A stretch of DNA of 9,456 nt from an uncultured Collinsella sp. (GTDB taxonomy: Bacteria; Actinomycetota; Coriobacteriia; Coriobacteriales; Coriobacteriaceae). The position numbers and the translations under genes are program-made. Below the pieces are notes generated by a model. The model saw nothing but the letters and a program-made list of their open reading frames with translations. It was not told where the DNA came from and ran no database searches. The stretch lies in NCBI GenBank assembly GCA_902478945.1, contig CABSMX010000082.1:1-9456 (forward strand), read 5' to 3'. Within the stretch, counting starts at the first letter, position 1, and each line of letters begins with the position of its first letter. This document shows, piece after piece, positions 1-5,506 of the stretch.

Positions 1-14
1 GCGGGTGGTTTAAA

Positions 15-35
15 GCTGGCCGCCGCGCGGCCAGC
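15..35. other. GC-rich hairpin beyond the rplL terminator
   Basis: A perfect 9-bp stem (15-23 with 27-35) encloses a 3-nt loop. On the minus strand it is followed only by TTTAAA, not a real U-tract, so it could be a weak backup terminator behind the main one at 50-87. It could also belong to whatever lies left of the window. The stem is seen directly; its role is a guess. Confidence 0.35.
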
Positions 36-49
36 AGACTAAAGTCTAG

Positions 50-87
50 AAAAAACAAAAAAGACGGGGTTCGCAATGCGAACCCCG
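50..87 (-). terminator. Intrinsic terminator of the rplJ-rplL operon
   Basis: A perfect 10-bp GC-rich stem (65-74 with 78-87) with a 3-nt loop is followed on the minus strand by a U-rich tract with two interruptions (64 down to 50). It begins 30 nt after the rplL stop codon. This is a canonical rho-independent terminator. It implies that most rplJL transcripts end here rather than running on into a downstream rpoBC operon, as happens in many bacteria. Confidence 0.93.
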
Positions 88-117
88 CCTGCAAAGAAAT
101 CTGGCGAGAAAGCCTGA

Positions 118-495
118 TTACTTGAGGGTGACAGCAGCGCCAGCAGCCTCGAGCTTCTCCTTGGCAGCCTCGGCGTCCTCCTTCTTGGCACCCTCGAGAA
201 CAGCCTTGGGAGCGCCCTCGACGACCTCCTTGGCCTCCTTCAGGCCAAGGTTGGTGAGCTCACGGACGGCCTTGATGACCTGGATCTTGTTGTCGCCGAA
301 GCCCTCGAGCACGACGTCAAACTCGGTCTTCTCCTCGGCCTCAGCAGCGCCAGCAGCGGGAGCGGCGACAACGGCGGCAGGAGCAGCGGCGGAAACGCCG
401 AAGGTGTCCTCGATAGCCTTAACGAGCTCGGAAGCCTCGAGAAGGGTCATTTCCTTAAGAGCATCGATGATCTCATCGGTGGTAAGCTTAGCCAT
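118..495 (-). CDS. rplL: 50S ribosomal protein L7/L12
   Basis: This 125-residue protein forms the mobile multimeric stalk of the large ribosomal subunit, anchored through L10, and recruits and stimulates translational GTPases such as EF-Tu and EF-G. The visible layout is standard: an N-terminal dimerisation and L10-binding region (about 1-33), an Ala/Pro/Val-rich flexible hinge (about 34-55), and a C-terminal domain (about 57-125) with the conserved GLKEAKEVV segment at 84-92. The ATG at 495 is chosen because an AAAGGA ribosome binding site lies 7 nt upstream (503-508) and the protein then begins MAKLTTDEI as is usual. The in-frame extension upstream lacks family similarity. It is the second gene of the rplJ-rplL operon, 102 nt behind rplJ, and is followed by a strong terminator. 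Identification is secure. Confidence 0.98.
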   Translation of the reverse strand: MAKLTTDEIIDALKEMTLLEASELVKAIEDTFGVSAAAPAAVVAAPAAGAAEAEEKTEFDVVLEGFGDNKIQVIKAVRELTNLGLKEAKEVVEGAPKAVLEGAKKEDAEAAKEKLEAAGAAVTLK

Positions 496-597
496 TTCTA
501 AGTCCTTTCGGTTTCCGTGTCTGTGCACGGAGATCAGTTAAAACACGGCGCGAATGCGCCAGGGGTGCGGCGTTGCCGCCGCGGGTGAAAACAGCGA
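496..597 (-). other. rplJ-rplL intercistronic region with three hairpins
   Basis: Three small hairpins are seen in this 102-nt spacer. The first is a 6-bp stem with a GCAA tetraloop in minus-strand RNA (567-572 with 577-582). The second is a 5-bp GC stem (547-551 with 556-560) followed on the minus strand by GTGTTTT, resembling a weak terminator. The third is a 5-bp stem (515-519 with 526-530) just upstream of the rplL ribosome binding site. L7/L12 is needed in several-fold excess over L10, so this spacer could hold processing or translation signals that set the ratio. That role is inferred. Confidence 0.5.
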
Positions 598-1119
598 CTA
601 GGCTGCCTTCTGCTCGGAGACCTGCTGGATCGAACGAGCGAGACCAGAGGAAACGCCGTTGACGCAGACAGCGATGTCGCGAGCGAAACCGGAGATGAGA
701 CCGGCGATCTGGCCGAGAAGCTGGTCCTTGGTGGGCAGCTCGGCGATAGCCTTAACATCATCAGCGGAAACGACCTTGCCGTCGGAGATACCGCCCTTGA
801 TCTCAAGGACGCCCTTGGACTTAGCGGAGAAGTCTTTAAGGGTCTTAGCGGCCTCGACCGGCTCGGTCTCGTAGAACACATAAGCGACGGGGCCGGCGAG
901 GATCTCGTCGAGCTCGGGCTGCTCCTGGTTCTTGAGAGCGATCTTGACCAGGTTGTTCTTGTAGACCTTCATCTCGGCGCCGCACTCGCGAAGCTGATGA
1001 CGCAGCTCCTGAGCCTGCTTAACCGTCAGACCGTTGTAGTTGACGACGAACAGACCGGCGTTCTCGGCGATACGGGACTCGATCTCTGCAACCTTGTCGA
1101 TTTTGTACTGCTGGGGCAT
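598..1119 (-). CDS. rplJ: 50S ribosomal protein L10
   Basis: L10 is the 173-residue stalk base protein. It binds 23S rRNA near the GTPase-associated centre and carries L7/L12 dimers on its C-terminal helix. The N-terminal part shows the family pattern: start MPQQYKIDKV, then a GLFVVNYNGLTVKQAQELR-type segment (about 22-40), then the basic KVYKNNLVKIALKN stretch (about 51-64). The C-terminal helix (about 140-173) is the expected L7/L12 docking region. Length is normal. The ATG at 1119 follows an excellent AGGAGGTG ribosome binding site (1126-1133). It is the first gene of a two-gene operon with rplL. The upstream region carries an L10 leader and an attenuator, so autogenous control by L10 or the L10-L7/L12 complex is expected. 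Confidence 0.98.
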   Translation of the reverse strand: MPQQYKIDKVAEIESRIAENAGLFVVNYNGLTVKQAQELRHQLRECGAEMKVYKNNLVKIALKNQEQPELDEILAGPVAYVFYETEPVEAAKTLKDFSAKSKGVLEIKGGISDGKVVSADDVKAIAELPTKDQLLGQIAGLISGFARDIAVCVNGVSSGLARSIQQVSEQKAA

Positions 1120-1184
1120 GAATTACACCTCCTCGAATTCTTTCCGGGCACGGTCCGCCACAAGGACGTGACGGGGGCATGTCC

Positions 1185-1221
1185 AAAAAGAAAGCCCCCG
1201 CGCTGCATGAGCGACGGGGGC
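1185..1221 (-). terminator. Attenuator terminator in the rplJ leader
   Basis: A 7-bp GC stem (1194-1200 with 1215-1221) is extended by an inner 4-bp stem (1201-1204 with 1210-1213). On the minus strand it is followed by TTTCTTTTT (1193-1185). It lies after the rplJ promoter and before the rplJ start codon, directly abutting the L10 leader fold, so it must act as a regulated attenuator rather than an end-of-gene terminator. A second copy of the promoter-proximal arm (1172-1178) lies just past the U-tract and could pair with the same partner arm in read-through RNA. Confidence 0.88.
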
Positions 1222-1222
1222 G

Positions 1223-1306
1223 AGAAGACATATCTACTCGACCACCTCGGCTGGCGGGATATCCCATTAAGCTCGCGGGCAATGCCCGTTTGCACCGGCT
1301 GTCTCT
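1223..1306 (-). ncRNA. L10 leader (autoregulatory 5' UTR RNA of rplJ)
   Basis: Read on the minus strand, this segment has the look of the bacterial ribosomal protein L10 leader. It starts AGAGACAGCCGGTGC (from 1306), has a small CGGGC-ATT-GCCCG hairpin (1276-1288), a TTAAT and a CCAGCCGAGGT segment (ending near 1244), and closes with TGTCTTCT (1230-1223), which pairs back to AGAGACA. The intrinsic terminator follows with one base between. In Bacillus subtilis, L10 with L7/L12 binds such a leader and promotes termination. The family call rests on remembered consensus, not a covariance search. Confidence 0.8.
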
Positions 1307-1335
1307 GGCAGCGGATTCGTGCGTGAACCGAAAGT

Positions 1336-1364
1336 ATTATGGCGGGGACCCCGGCGTCGGTCAA
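1336..1364 (-). promoter_or_regulatory. Promoter of rplJ-rplL
   Basis: Minus strand: a -35 box TTGACC (1359-1364), a 17-bp spacer and a -10 box CATAAT (1336-1341). Each box matches the sigma70/SigA consensus at 5 of 6 positions. Transcription would start near 1329, about 23 nt before the L10 leader fold. The -35 box lies inside the left arm of the long inverted repeat at 1354-1464. Confidence 0.8.
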
Positions 1365-1464
1365 CGGGCGCGAGGATTCGTACACAAACCCTGCATACGC
1401 TCCGGTCCGAGGGGCCGGAGCTGCGGTAACTTTGCTACGAATCCTCGTGCCCGTTGAGCGACGC
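1354..1464. repeat. Long inverted repeat overlapping the rplJ promoter
   Basis: Two 29-nt arms (1354-1382 and 1436-1464) are complementary at all positions except a G/G mismatch (1360/1458) and a G/T pair (1370/1448). The 53-nt interior contains a second strong hairpin (1399-1408 with 1412-1421, loop GAG) with one G/T pair (1406/1414). Both imperfect pairs are G-U wobbles if the plus strand is the RNA, but A-C mismatches on the minus strand. It lies between the aminotransferase stop codon and the rplJ promoter, whose -35 box it covers. It contains no credible gene. It may be a structured RNA, a palindromic mobile repeat, or a barrier to read-through into rplJ. Confidence 0.8.
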
Positions 1465-1494
1465 GCCCCACGCATAACCCTTATGTCGGTGGGC
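1465..1494. other. Hairpin adjoining the long inverted repeat
   Basis: An outer 5-bp stem (1467-1471 with 1489-1493) and an inner 5-bp stem (1473-1477 with 1481-1485, loop CCC) abut the end of the 1354-1464 repeat without a gap. Neither strand carries a U-tract after it, so it is not a standard terminator for the aminotransferase gene that stops at 1517. Together the two structures fill the intergenic space almost completely. Confidence 0.55.
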
Positions 1495-1516
1495 TGATGT
1501 GTTGCGTCCCGTTGGG

Positions 1517-2653
1517 CTATAAGGTTGAAATGAAGGTGGACAGGCGATTTAGGCCTTCGTCCAAATCTTGGTCGGAGACGCAGTAACTTAGGCGGATGTG
1601 GCCTTCGGTGCCGAAGCAGTCGCCCGGGACTAGGGCTACGTTGGCTTCTTTGATGGCTTTGATGCAGAAGTCTTCGCTTGTTAGGCCGAATTGTTTGATG
1701 CTCGGGAAAGCGTAGAAGGCGCCTGCCGGTTCCACTACGTCGAGACCCATGGCGTCTAAGGCTGCGAGCACGCGTTCGCGACGGGCTCGGTAGGCTTTGA
1801 GCATGGAGGCTGGGTCGACGGTCAGGGCTCGGGCCGCGGCGTCCATCTCGAAGGAGACGGCGCTCGACACTAGGTATTGGTGAGCTTTTGCGATCTCGGC
1901 GATGACGGGGGCTGCGGCCGCGAGCCAGCCCAAGCGCCAGCCGGTCATGGCCCAGGGCTTGGAAAAGCTCTCGATGACCACCGTCTGCTCGCGTAGCTCC
2001 GGGTGGCGCTGGGCAAATCGCTCGTAGCCGTCCACGTAGACCAGGCGGTTGTATACGTCGTCACAGACCACGAAGATGCCCGCCTGCTCCGCTACGCGCG
2101 CCACGGCGTCGAGCGATGCCGCGTTGAGGATGCAGCCCGTGGGATTGTTGGGCGAGCAAATGACGATAGCCTTGGTCGCCGGCGTTACGCAGGCACGAAG
2201 TGCGTCCTCGTCAATCTGGAATTGCGTAGGCTCCGTATCCAAATAGACCGCTTTGGCGTGGTTGGCCACGACGATGCTCTCGTACAGGCCAAAGGCCGGC
2301 GTTGGGATAATGACCTCGTCGCCGGGGTTGAGCATAGCCATGAATGTTGCCGACAGGGCCTCGGTCGCGCCGTCGGTCAGGACGACCTCGTCGGCCGAAA
2401 ACGTAAGGCCCGCCTCCCCCATGTAAGCAGACAACGCCTCACGCAGGGCGGGGCGACCGTTGTTGGGCGGATAGTGTGTGTCGCCGCGACCCAGCGCGGC
2501 GGTCACCTCGGCGCTAATCACATCGGGCGTGGAAAAATCGGGCTCGCCGAGCGCGAGCGCGATGCACCCTGGGTGCTGGGCAGCGAGCGCGTTAATCCGA
2601 CGGATGCCGGAGGGCTTAAGCGTGGCAAGCGAGGTATTCATGGGCAGACGCAT
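1517..2653 (-). CDS. PLP-dependent class I/II aminotransferase (AspC/PatA-like)
   Basis: This 378-residue cytosolic fold-type I enzyme moves an amino group between an amino acid and a 2-oxo acid using pyridoxal phosphate. Seen motifs: LGEPDF (35-40), the phosphate-loop GAT (95-97), SPNNPTG with N170, DDVY with D198 (pyridine nitrogen) and Y201, the Schiff-base lysine K232 in SFSKPWAMTGWRLGW, and the substrate-carboxylate arginine R354 in HIRLSY. All core residues are present and length is normal. Substrate cannot be fixed from sequence; aspartate or aromatic amino acids are likely. The ATG at 2653 is preferred over one at 2641 because AAAGGA lies 5 nt upstream. Odd point: all 16 Glu codons up to residue 253 are GAG, whereas six of the last seven are GAA, with CTA/TTA leucines also appearing, which hints at a mosaic gene. 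Confidence 0.95.
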   Translation of the reverse strand: MRLPMNTSLATLKPSGIRRINALAAQHPGCIALALGEPDFSTPDVISAEVTAALGRGDTHYPPNNGRPALREALSAYMGEAGLTFSADEVVLTDGATEALSATFMAMLNPGDEVIIPTPAFGLYESIVVANHAKAVYLDTEPTQFQIDEDALRACVTPATKAIVICSPNNPTGCILNAASLDAVARVAEQAGIFVVCDDVYNRLVYVDGYERFAQRHPELREQTVVIESFSKPWAMTGWRLGWLAAAAPVIAEIAKAHQYLVSSAVSFEMDAAARALTVDPASMLKAYRARRERVLAALDAMGLDVVEPAGAFYAFPSIKQFGLTSEDFCIKAIKEANVALVPGDCFGTEGHIRLSYCVSDQDLDEGLNRLSTFISTL

Positions 2654-2746
2654 GGCATTCCTTTCGTAAGGGTTGCACTAGGATAGCGCGGCGGGGCGCC
2701 GTCAGACGGTGTAACCTAAACGGAAACCAACCGGAAAGGAGGCGGC

Positions 2747-3406
2747 ATGGAGACGATCGCACGCGGCGATGTACCAAAAACGTTGCAGACCATTGCGTAT
2801 ATCAGCATTCCCAATAGCGCCGATCTTGAGTTTTTGCTCTGGGACCTGCAGGATGCCATCGCGGCCTATGCCCGGCTTTCCGGCACCGCGCTCCCCCGCC
2901 CGGTCGATTTGGAGGCGGATGACGCCGGTGCAGTCGATGGCATGGTGCTGGCCATTGAAGATGTGGCTGACGATGAGACGTTGACAGCTATCGAGCAGGC
3001 GCTTGAACGCTTTGGCGGTACGGGAACGCGCGTCTATGCCGCGATTCGAGCCGCACAAGAGGGCGCTAAGCAGGCGCGCGGGACCGCCGTTCGTCTGCAC
3101 AAGGCATGTGAGCGCCATGACCAATTGTGGTGTGGCGGCGTTGTCGTCTGTGCCGGCAGCGGTATTGCGGCGCTTCGCCACTCCCCGCGTATGGGCCTCT
3201 TGCGCCGGCCATTTTCCGAAGCGATGGATAAGCTTGTGGGCGCTGTGCGCATGGGCTGCTCCGTCGAGCATGCGCAGCGACTTGGCGGCGGCAATGCCGT
3301 CAACGTCAACGTCGACGGCATGGTTTGCGCCGAGCCAGCCGTGCCCGCGCCGATCTGGCGAGGCGTTCTGAAACGCCTCGGCGCCCGCGCCCAATCAGAT
3401 ATCTAA
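2747..3406 (+). CDS. Hypothetical protein, possible reduced flavodoxin-fold oxidoreductase
   Basis: This 219-residue protein has no signal peptide or membrane segment. I do not recognise a named family with certainty. The part from about 65 to 165 follows the order seen in the second half of NAD(P)H-dependent flavin oxidoreductases: a DGMVLAI strand, a GTRVYAAI strand, a helix with CERHDQLWCGG, a VVVCAGSGI glycine-containing turn, then a helix SEAMDKLVGAV. The tail APIWRGVLKRLG resembles their C-terminal end. The usual N-terminal FMN phosphate loop (GSPR-type) is absent: the first strand runs IAYISIPNSAD, and the segment before residue 65 is short, so flavin binding is doubtful. The start is supported by AAGGAGG at 2736-2742. 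It is divergent from the aminotransferase across 93 nt and convergent with the next gene. It is real by position and ribosome binding site; its function is unknown. Confidence 0.82.
   Translation: METIARGDVPKTLQTIAYISIPNSADLEFLLWDLQDAIAAYARLSGTALPRPVDLEADDAGAVDGMVLAIEDVADDETLTAIEQALERFGGTGTRVYAAIRAAQEGAKQARGTAVRLHKACERHDQLWCGGVVVCAGSGIAALRHSPRMGLLRRPFSEAMDKLVGAVRMGCSVEHAQRLGGGNAVNVNVDGMVCAEPAVPAPIWRGVLKRLGARAQSDI
3359..3380. other. Hairpin at the end of the 2747-3406 gene
   Basis: A perfect 9-bp stem (3359-3367 with 3372-3380) with a 4-nt loop lies within the last codons of the plus-strand gene, where two convergent genes meet. No U-tract follows on either strand. Because only 1 nt separates the two stop codons, it may be the only structure available as a bidirectional transcription end. 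That role is uncertain. Confidence 0.4.
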
Positions 3407-3407
3407 A

Positions 3408-3971
3408 TTAGAGAGCGGTCCAGTCAACGGCTTCGTGCCAACGCTCAACAAGACGCTCCAGACGCCAGGCGGCATTGGCGGGACTCGTCGAGGGCAGGAC
3501 GATGGCGGGCAGCCCGGTGCGTTCTTGTAGATAGCGCTTGTAGAGCCGGCCAGCTGTACCTCCGTTGCATACCACCTGCTCAATAGGCGCATTGCCCGCA
3601 ATGCGCTCGATATGTGCCGGCACAACGTTGCGAATGCTCGCGTCACTCGAGCCCTTAATGTCACAGCTCTCGATCACGTCCCACAGGGCAACGCCGCCGT
3701 TCAGCAGCATGGAGCGCTTGGCGGCAATCGAGGCGTCGAGCGTCGCAGGCTCACCGCTTGCCAAAGGGTCGCCCTCGTTGGGCGGCACGGGCACACCGAG
3801 GCATGCGGCCATCACGCGCCAAAAGCGATTCTGAGGGTTACCGTAATAAAAGGCATTGGCACGCGAAAGCACCGAGGGAAACGACCCGAGCACCAAAACG
3901 CGCGAACGCTCGTCAAACACGGGCTCAAACCCATGCTCAATATGTTGATAGCCCTCGTCAGACGTTGCCAT
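3408..3971 (-). CDS. DNA-deoxyinosine (hypoxanthine) glycosylase, UDG superfamily family 6
   Basis: This is a 187-residue base-excision repair enzyme of the uracil-DNA glycosylase superfamily. Family members remove hypoxanthine, the deamination product of adenine, from DNA. Motif 1 is GSFPSVLSR (29-37) followed by N39 and FYYGNPQNRFW (41-51); motif 2 is LPSTSPANA (159-167), the family signature; CNGGTA (135-140) lies between them. Work on archaeal family 6 enzymes points to a motif-1 region asparagine as catalytic, and N39 is the likely equivalent here. Length is typical and the protein is complete. The ATG at 3971 follows GAGGG (3980-3984). It lies 3 nt after the stop codon of the GH13 gene, so the two are co-transcribed and probably translationally coupled. 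Its stop is 1 nt from that of the opposing gene. Confidence 0.9.
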   Translation of the reverse strand: MATSDEGYQHIEHGFEPVFDERSRVLVLGSFPSVLSRANAFYYGNPQNRFWRVMAACLGVPVPPNEGDPLASGEPATLDASIAAKRSMLLNGGVALWDVIESCDIKGSSDASIRNVVPAHIERIAGNAPIEQVVCNGGTAGRLYKRYLQERTGLPAIVLPSTSPANAAWRLERLVERWHEAVDWTAL

Positions 3972-3974
3972 GGC

Positions 3975-5351
3975 CTAGGCCCTCAGCAGATAACGCACCT
4001 CGTAGGGCGCAAGCTCGAGGGTGCCCGTCAGCTCGACCGTGAGCACACCGTCGGCAAGCAAATCGACAAAAGAGCCGTTGAGCTCGCCGGCGCCAAAGGT
4101 GTAAGGCTCGTCCACGGCGTTCACCGCCACGAGCACCGTCGCGTCGTCGCAAGCACGCTCGAACAGCAGCTGCTTGTTCTGGATCACCACGTTGCGATAG
4201 GCACCGTAGTTGAGAGCACGGGCCGCCGCGTCGTCGGCCGAGCGCAGGTGCGTGAGCTGCTTGATGAAAGCCGTCAGCTCGTTGGGCGCAGGCTCATCGA
4301 GCGCAGGTCGCAGCGCCCAGTCGCCATCGGGGCCGCCCTTTTCGCCAGCAATTCCCCACTCGCTGCCGTAGTAGACGCACGGGATGCCCAGCATGCCAAA
4401 CAGCATGCCATAGGCGGGGCGCAGGCAGGACTTGTCGGTGAGGATGCTCGCCAAGCGCGGCACGTCGTGGTTGTCGACAAACGACAGCAGGTGTTTGCCG
4501 CGGTAGATGCACCACGGGTCGCCGCCAAACTGGCGATGCAGCGAATGGGCAATCTCGAACATGTTGACCGAATTAAAGCTGGAGTACAGGCCCTTGTAAC
4601 ACTCGTAGTTGGTACAGGAGTCGAGCATCTCTTCGTTGACGATCTGGTTGTAGTCGCCGTGGAGCGTCTCACCGATCAGCACAAAGTCGGACTTGAGCTC
4701 ACGGGTAAAAGTATGCAGGCGGCGCATAAAATCGCGATCGAGCATATAGGCGACGTCCAGGCGCAGACCGTCGACGCCAAAGACTTCGGCCCAGCGGCGC
4801 ACGGACTCAAGCAGGTAATCGACCACGGCGGGGTTTTGCAGGTTGAGCTTCACGAGTTCAAAATGGCCTTCCCAGCCCTCGTACCAAAAGCCGTCGCCAT
4901 AGCAGGAGTCGCCGTCAAAACTGATGTGAAACCAGTCCTTGTAGGGCGAGTCCCACTGGCGCTCCTGCACATCGCGGAAGGCCCAAAAGCCGCGACCGAC
5001 GTGGTTGAAGACGGCGTCGAGCACCACGCGGATGCCGTGGGCGTGCAGCGTCTCGCATACGGCGGCAAAATCGGCATCCCCACCCAGGCGGCGGTCGATA
5101 TGGCGCAGGCTACGCGTATCGTAGCCGTGGCTATCAGACTCGAGCGGCGGGTTGATGAGCACAGCGCCAATACCGAGTTCTTGCAGGTAGTCGGCCCATT
5201 GGGCGATTTTCACGATGGGCGCATCGGGGTTGGGCGCGGCGTTGGCAGCCTGGGCGAGCTCATCCTCGGCAACGGGTGCAGCGTTTTCGCGCGGAGCCCC
5301 GCAAAAGCCCAGCGGATAGATCTGATAGAACGTCGTCTCGTATGCCCACAT
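3975..5351 (-). CDS. GH13 alpha-amylase-family glycoside hydrolase, cytoplasmic
   Basis: This 458-residue (beta/alpha)8-barrel enzyme acts on alpha-glucosidic bonds of starch- or glycogen-derived glucans. All four GH13 regions are intact: DAVFNH (112-117); GLRLDVA (195-201) with nucleophile D199 and R197; acid/base E228 in IGET; and FVDNHD (291-296) with H295 and D296. The start MWAYETTFYQIYPLGF is typical of neopullulanase- or maltodextrin-type members. No signal peptide is seen, so an intracellular maltodextrin role is likely. The ATG at 5351 is chosen because GGGAGG lies 5 nt upstream (5357-5362) and homology begins there; the longer reading frame would overlap the neighbouring transporter gene. 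A short C-terminal beta domain follows (about 375-458). Exact bond and product specificity cannot be told from sequence. It forms a unit with the downstream DNA glycosylase. Confidence 0.94.
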   Translation of the reverse strand: MWAYETTFYQIYPLGFCGAPRENAAPVAEDELAQAANAAPNPDAPIVKIAQWADYLQELGIGAVLINPPLESDSHGYDTRSLRHIDRRLGGDADFAAVCETLHAHGIRVVLDAVFNHVGRGFWAFRDVQERQWDSPYKDWFHISFDGDSCYGDGFWYEGWEGHFELVKLNLQNPAVVDYLLESVRRWAEVFGVDGLRLDVAYMLDRDFMRRLHTFTRELKSDFVLIGETLHGDYNQIVNEEMLDSCTNYECYKGLYSSFNSVNMFEIAHSLHRQFGGDPWCIYRGKHLLSFVDNHDVPRLASILTDKSCLRPAYGMLFGMLGIPCVYYGSEWGIAGEKGGPDGDWALRPALDEPAPNELTAFIKQLTHLRSADDAAARALNYGAYRNVVIQNKQLLFERACDDATVLVAVNAVDEPYTFGAGELNGSFVDLLADGVLTVELTGTLELAPYEVRYLLRA

Positions 5352-5387
5352 AACAGCCTCCCGGAAATCCTTCACGCAACGCCACCC

Positions 5388-5393
5388 ATTGTA
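5388..5393 (-). promoter_or_regulatory. Candidate -10 box for the GH13-glycosylase unit
   Basis: TACAAT on the minus strand matches the -10 consensus at 5 of 6 positions and lies 36 nt upstream of the GH13 start codon. No good -35 hexamer is seen at 16-18 bp spacing, so a promoter here is plausible but unproven. It may rely on an activator. Confidence 0.35.
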
Positions 5394-5420
5394 TGCCCAG
5401 CTTGTATCCTCTCCCCCAAA

Positions 5421-5493
5421 ATAAGTTGCGGTGGAATAGGGACTGTTTGCCGGGTTTATTGGACCCAGCAGTCCGTATTTCACCGCAACTGAT
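5421..5493. repeat. Long inverted repeat between the transporter and GH13 genes
   Basis: Arms 5424-5445 and 5469-5490 pair over 22 positions with one G/G mismatch (5439/5475) and one G/T pair (5434/5480). Two further outer pairs follow after a mismatch, and the inner loop can form GGGT/ACCC (5452-5455 with 5463-5466). It starts 14 nt after the transporter stop codon. On the minus strand it is followed by TTATTTT (from 5423), so it can serve as an imperfect terminator for the transporter. Its length and palindromic nature also fit a dispersed intergenic repeat. Confidence 0.75.
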
Positions 5494-5506
5494 GAGGAGG
5501 ATGTGG

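Noticed and set aside
1019..1475. Overlapping small frames on both strands around the rplJ leader
   Set aside because: They overlap rplJ or the L10 leader, attenuator and inverted repeat. Their composition reflects RNA structure, not coding.
1354..1494. A tRNA, 6S, SRP or tmRNA gene as explanation for the folded region
   Set aside because: No cloverleaf with T-loop sequence, no SRP GGAA tetraloop motif, no 6S-type open bubble between flanking stems, and no tag-peptide reading frame were seen.
2654..2746. Divergent promoters between the aminotransferase and the hypothetical gene
   Set aside because: A promoter must exist nearby, but no -35/-10 pair with acceptable matches and spacing was found on either strand, so none is listed.
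2702..3394. A 230-codon minus-strand open frame opposite the hypothetical gene
   Set aside because: The plus-strand frame has an AAGGAGG ribosome binding site and a domain-like pattern. The minus frame has neither and would occupy the divergent promoter region.
3612..5492. A 626-codon plus-strand open frame
   Set aside because: It lies antisense to two genes with complete catalytic motifs (GH13 and DNA glycosylase). Its translation is low-complexity and rich in His, Arg and Val, typical of a high-GC shadow frame.
1354..5493. The two long inverted repeats as copies of one element
   Set aside because: Their arm sequences are not alike beyond a short TGCGGT stretch, so membership in one repeat family is not supported within this window.
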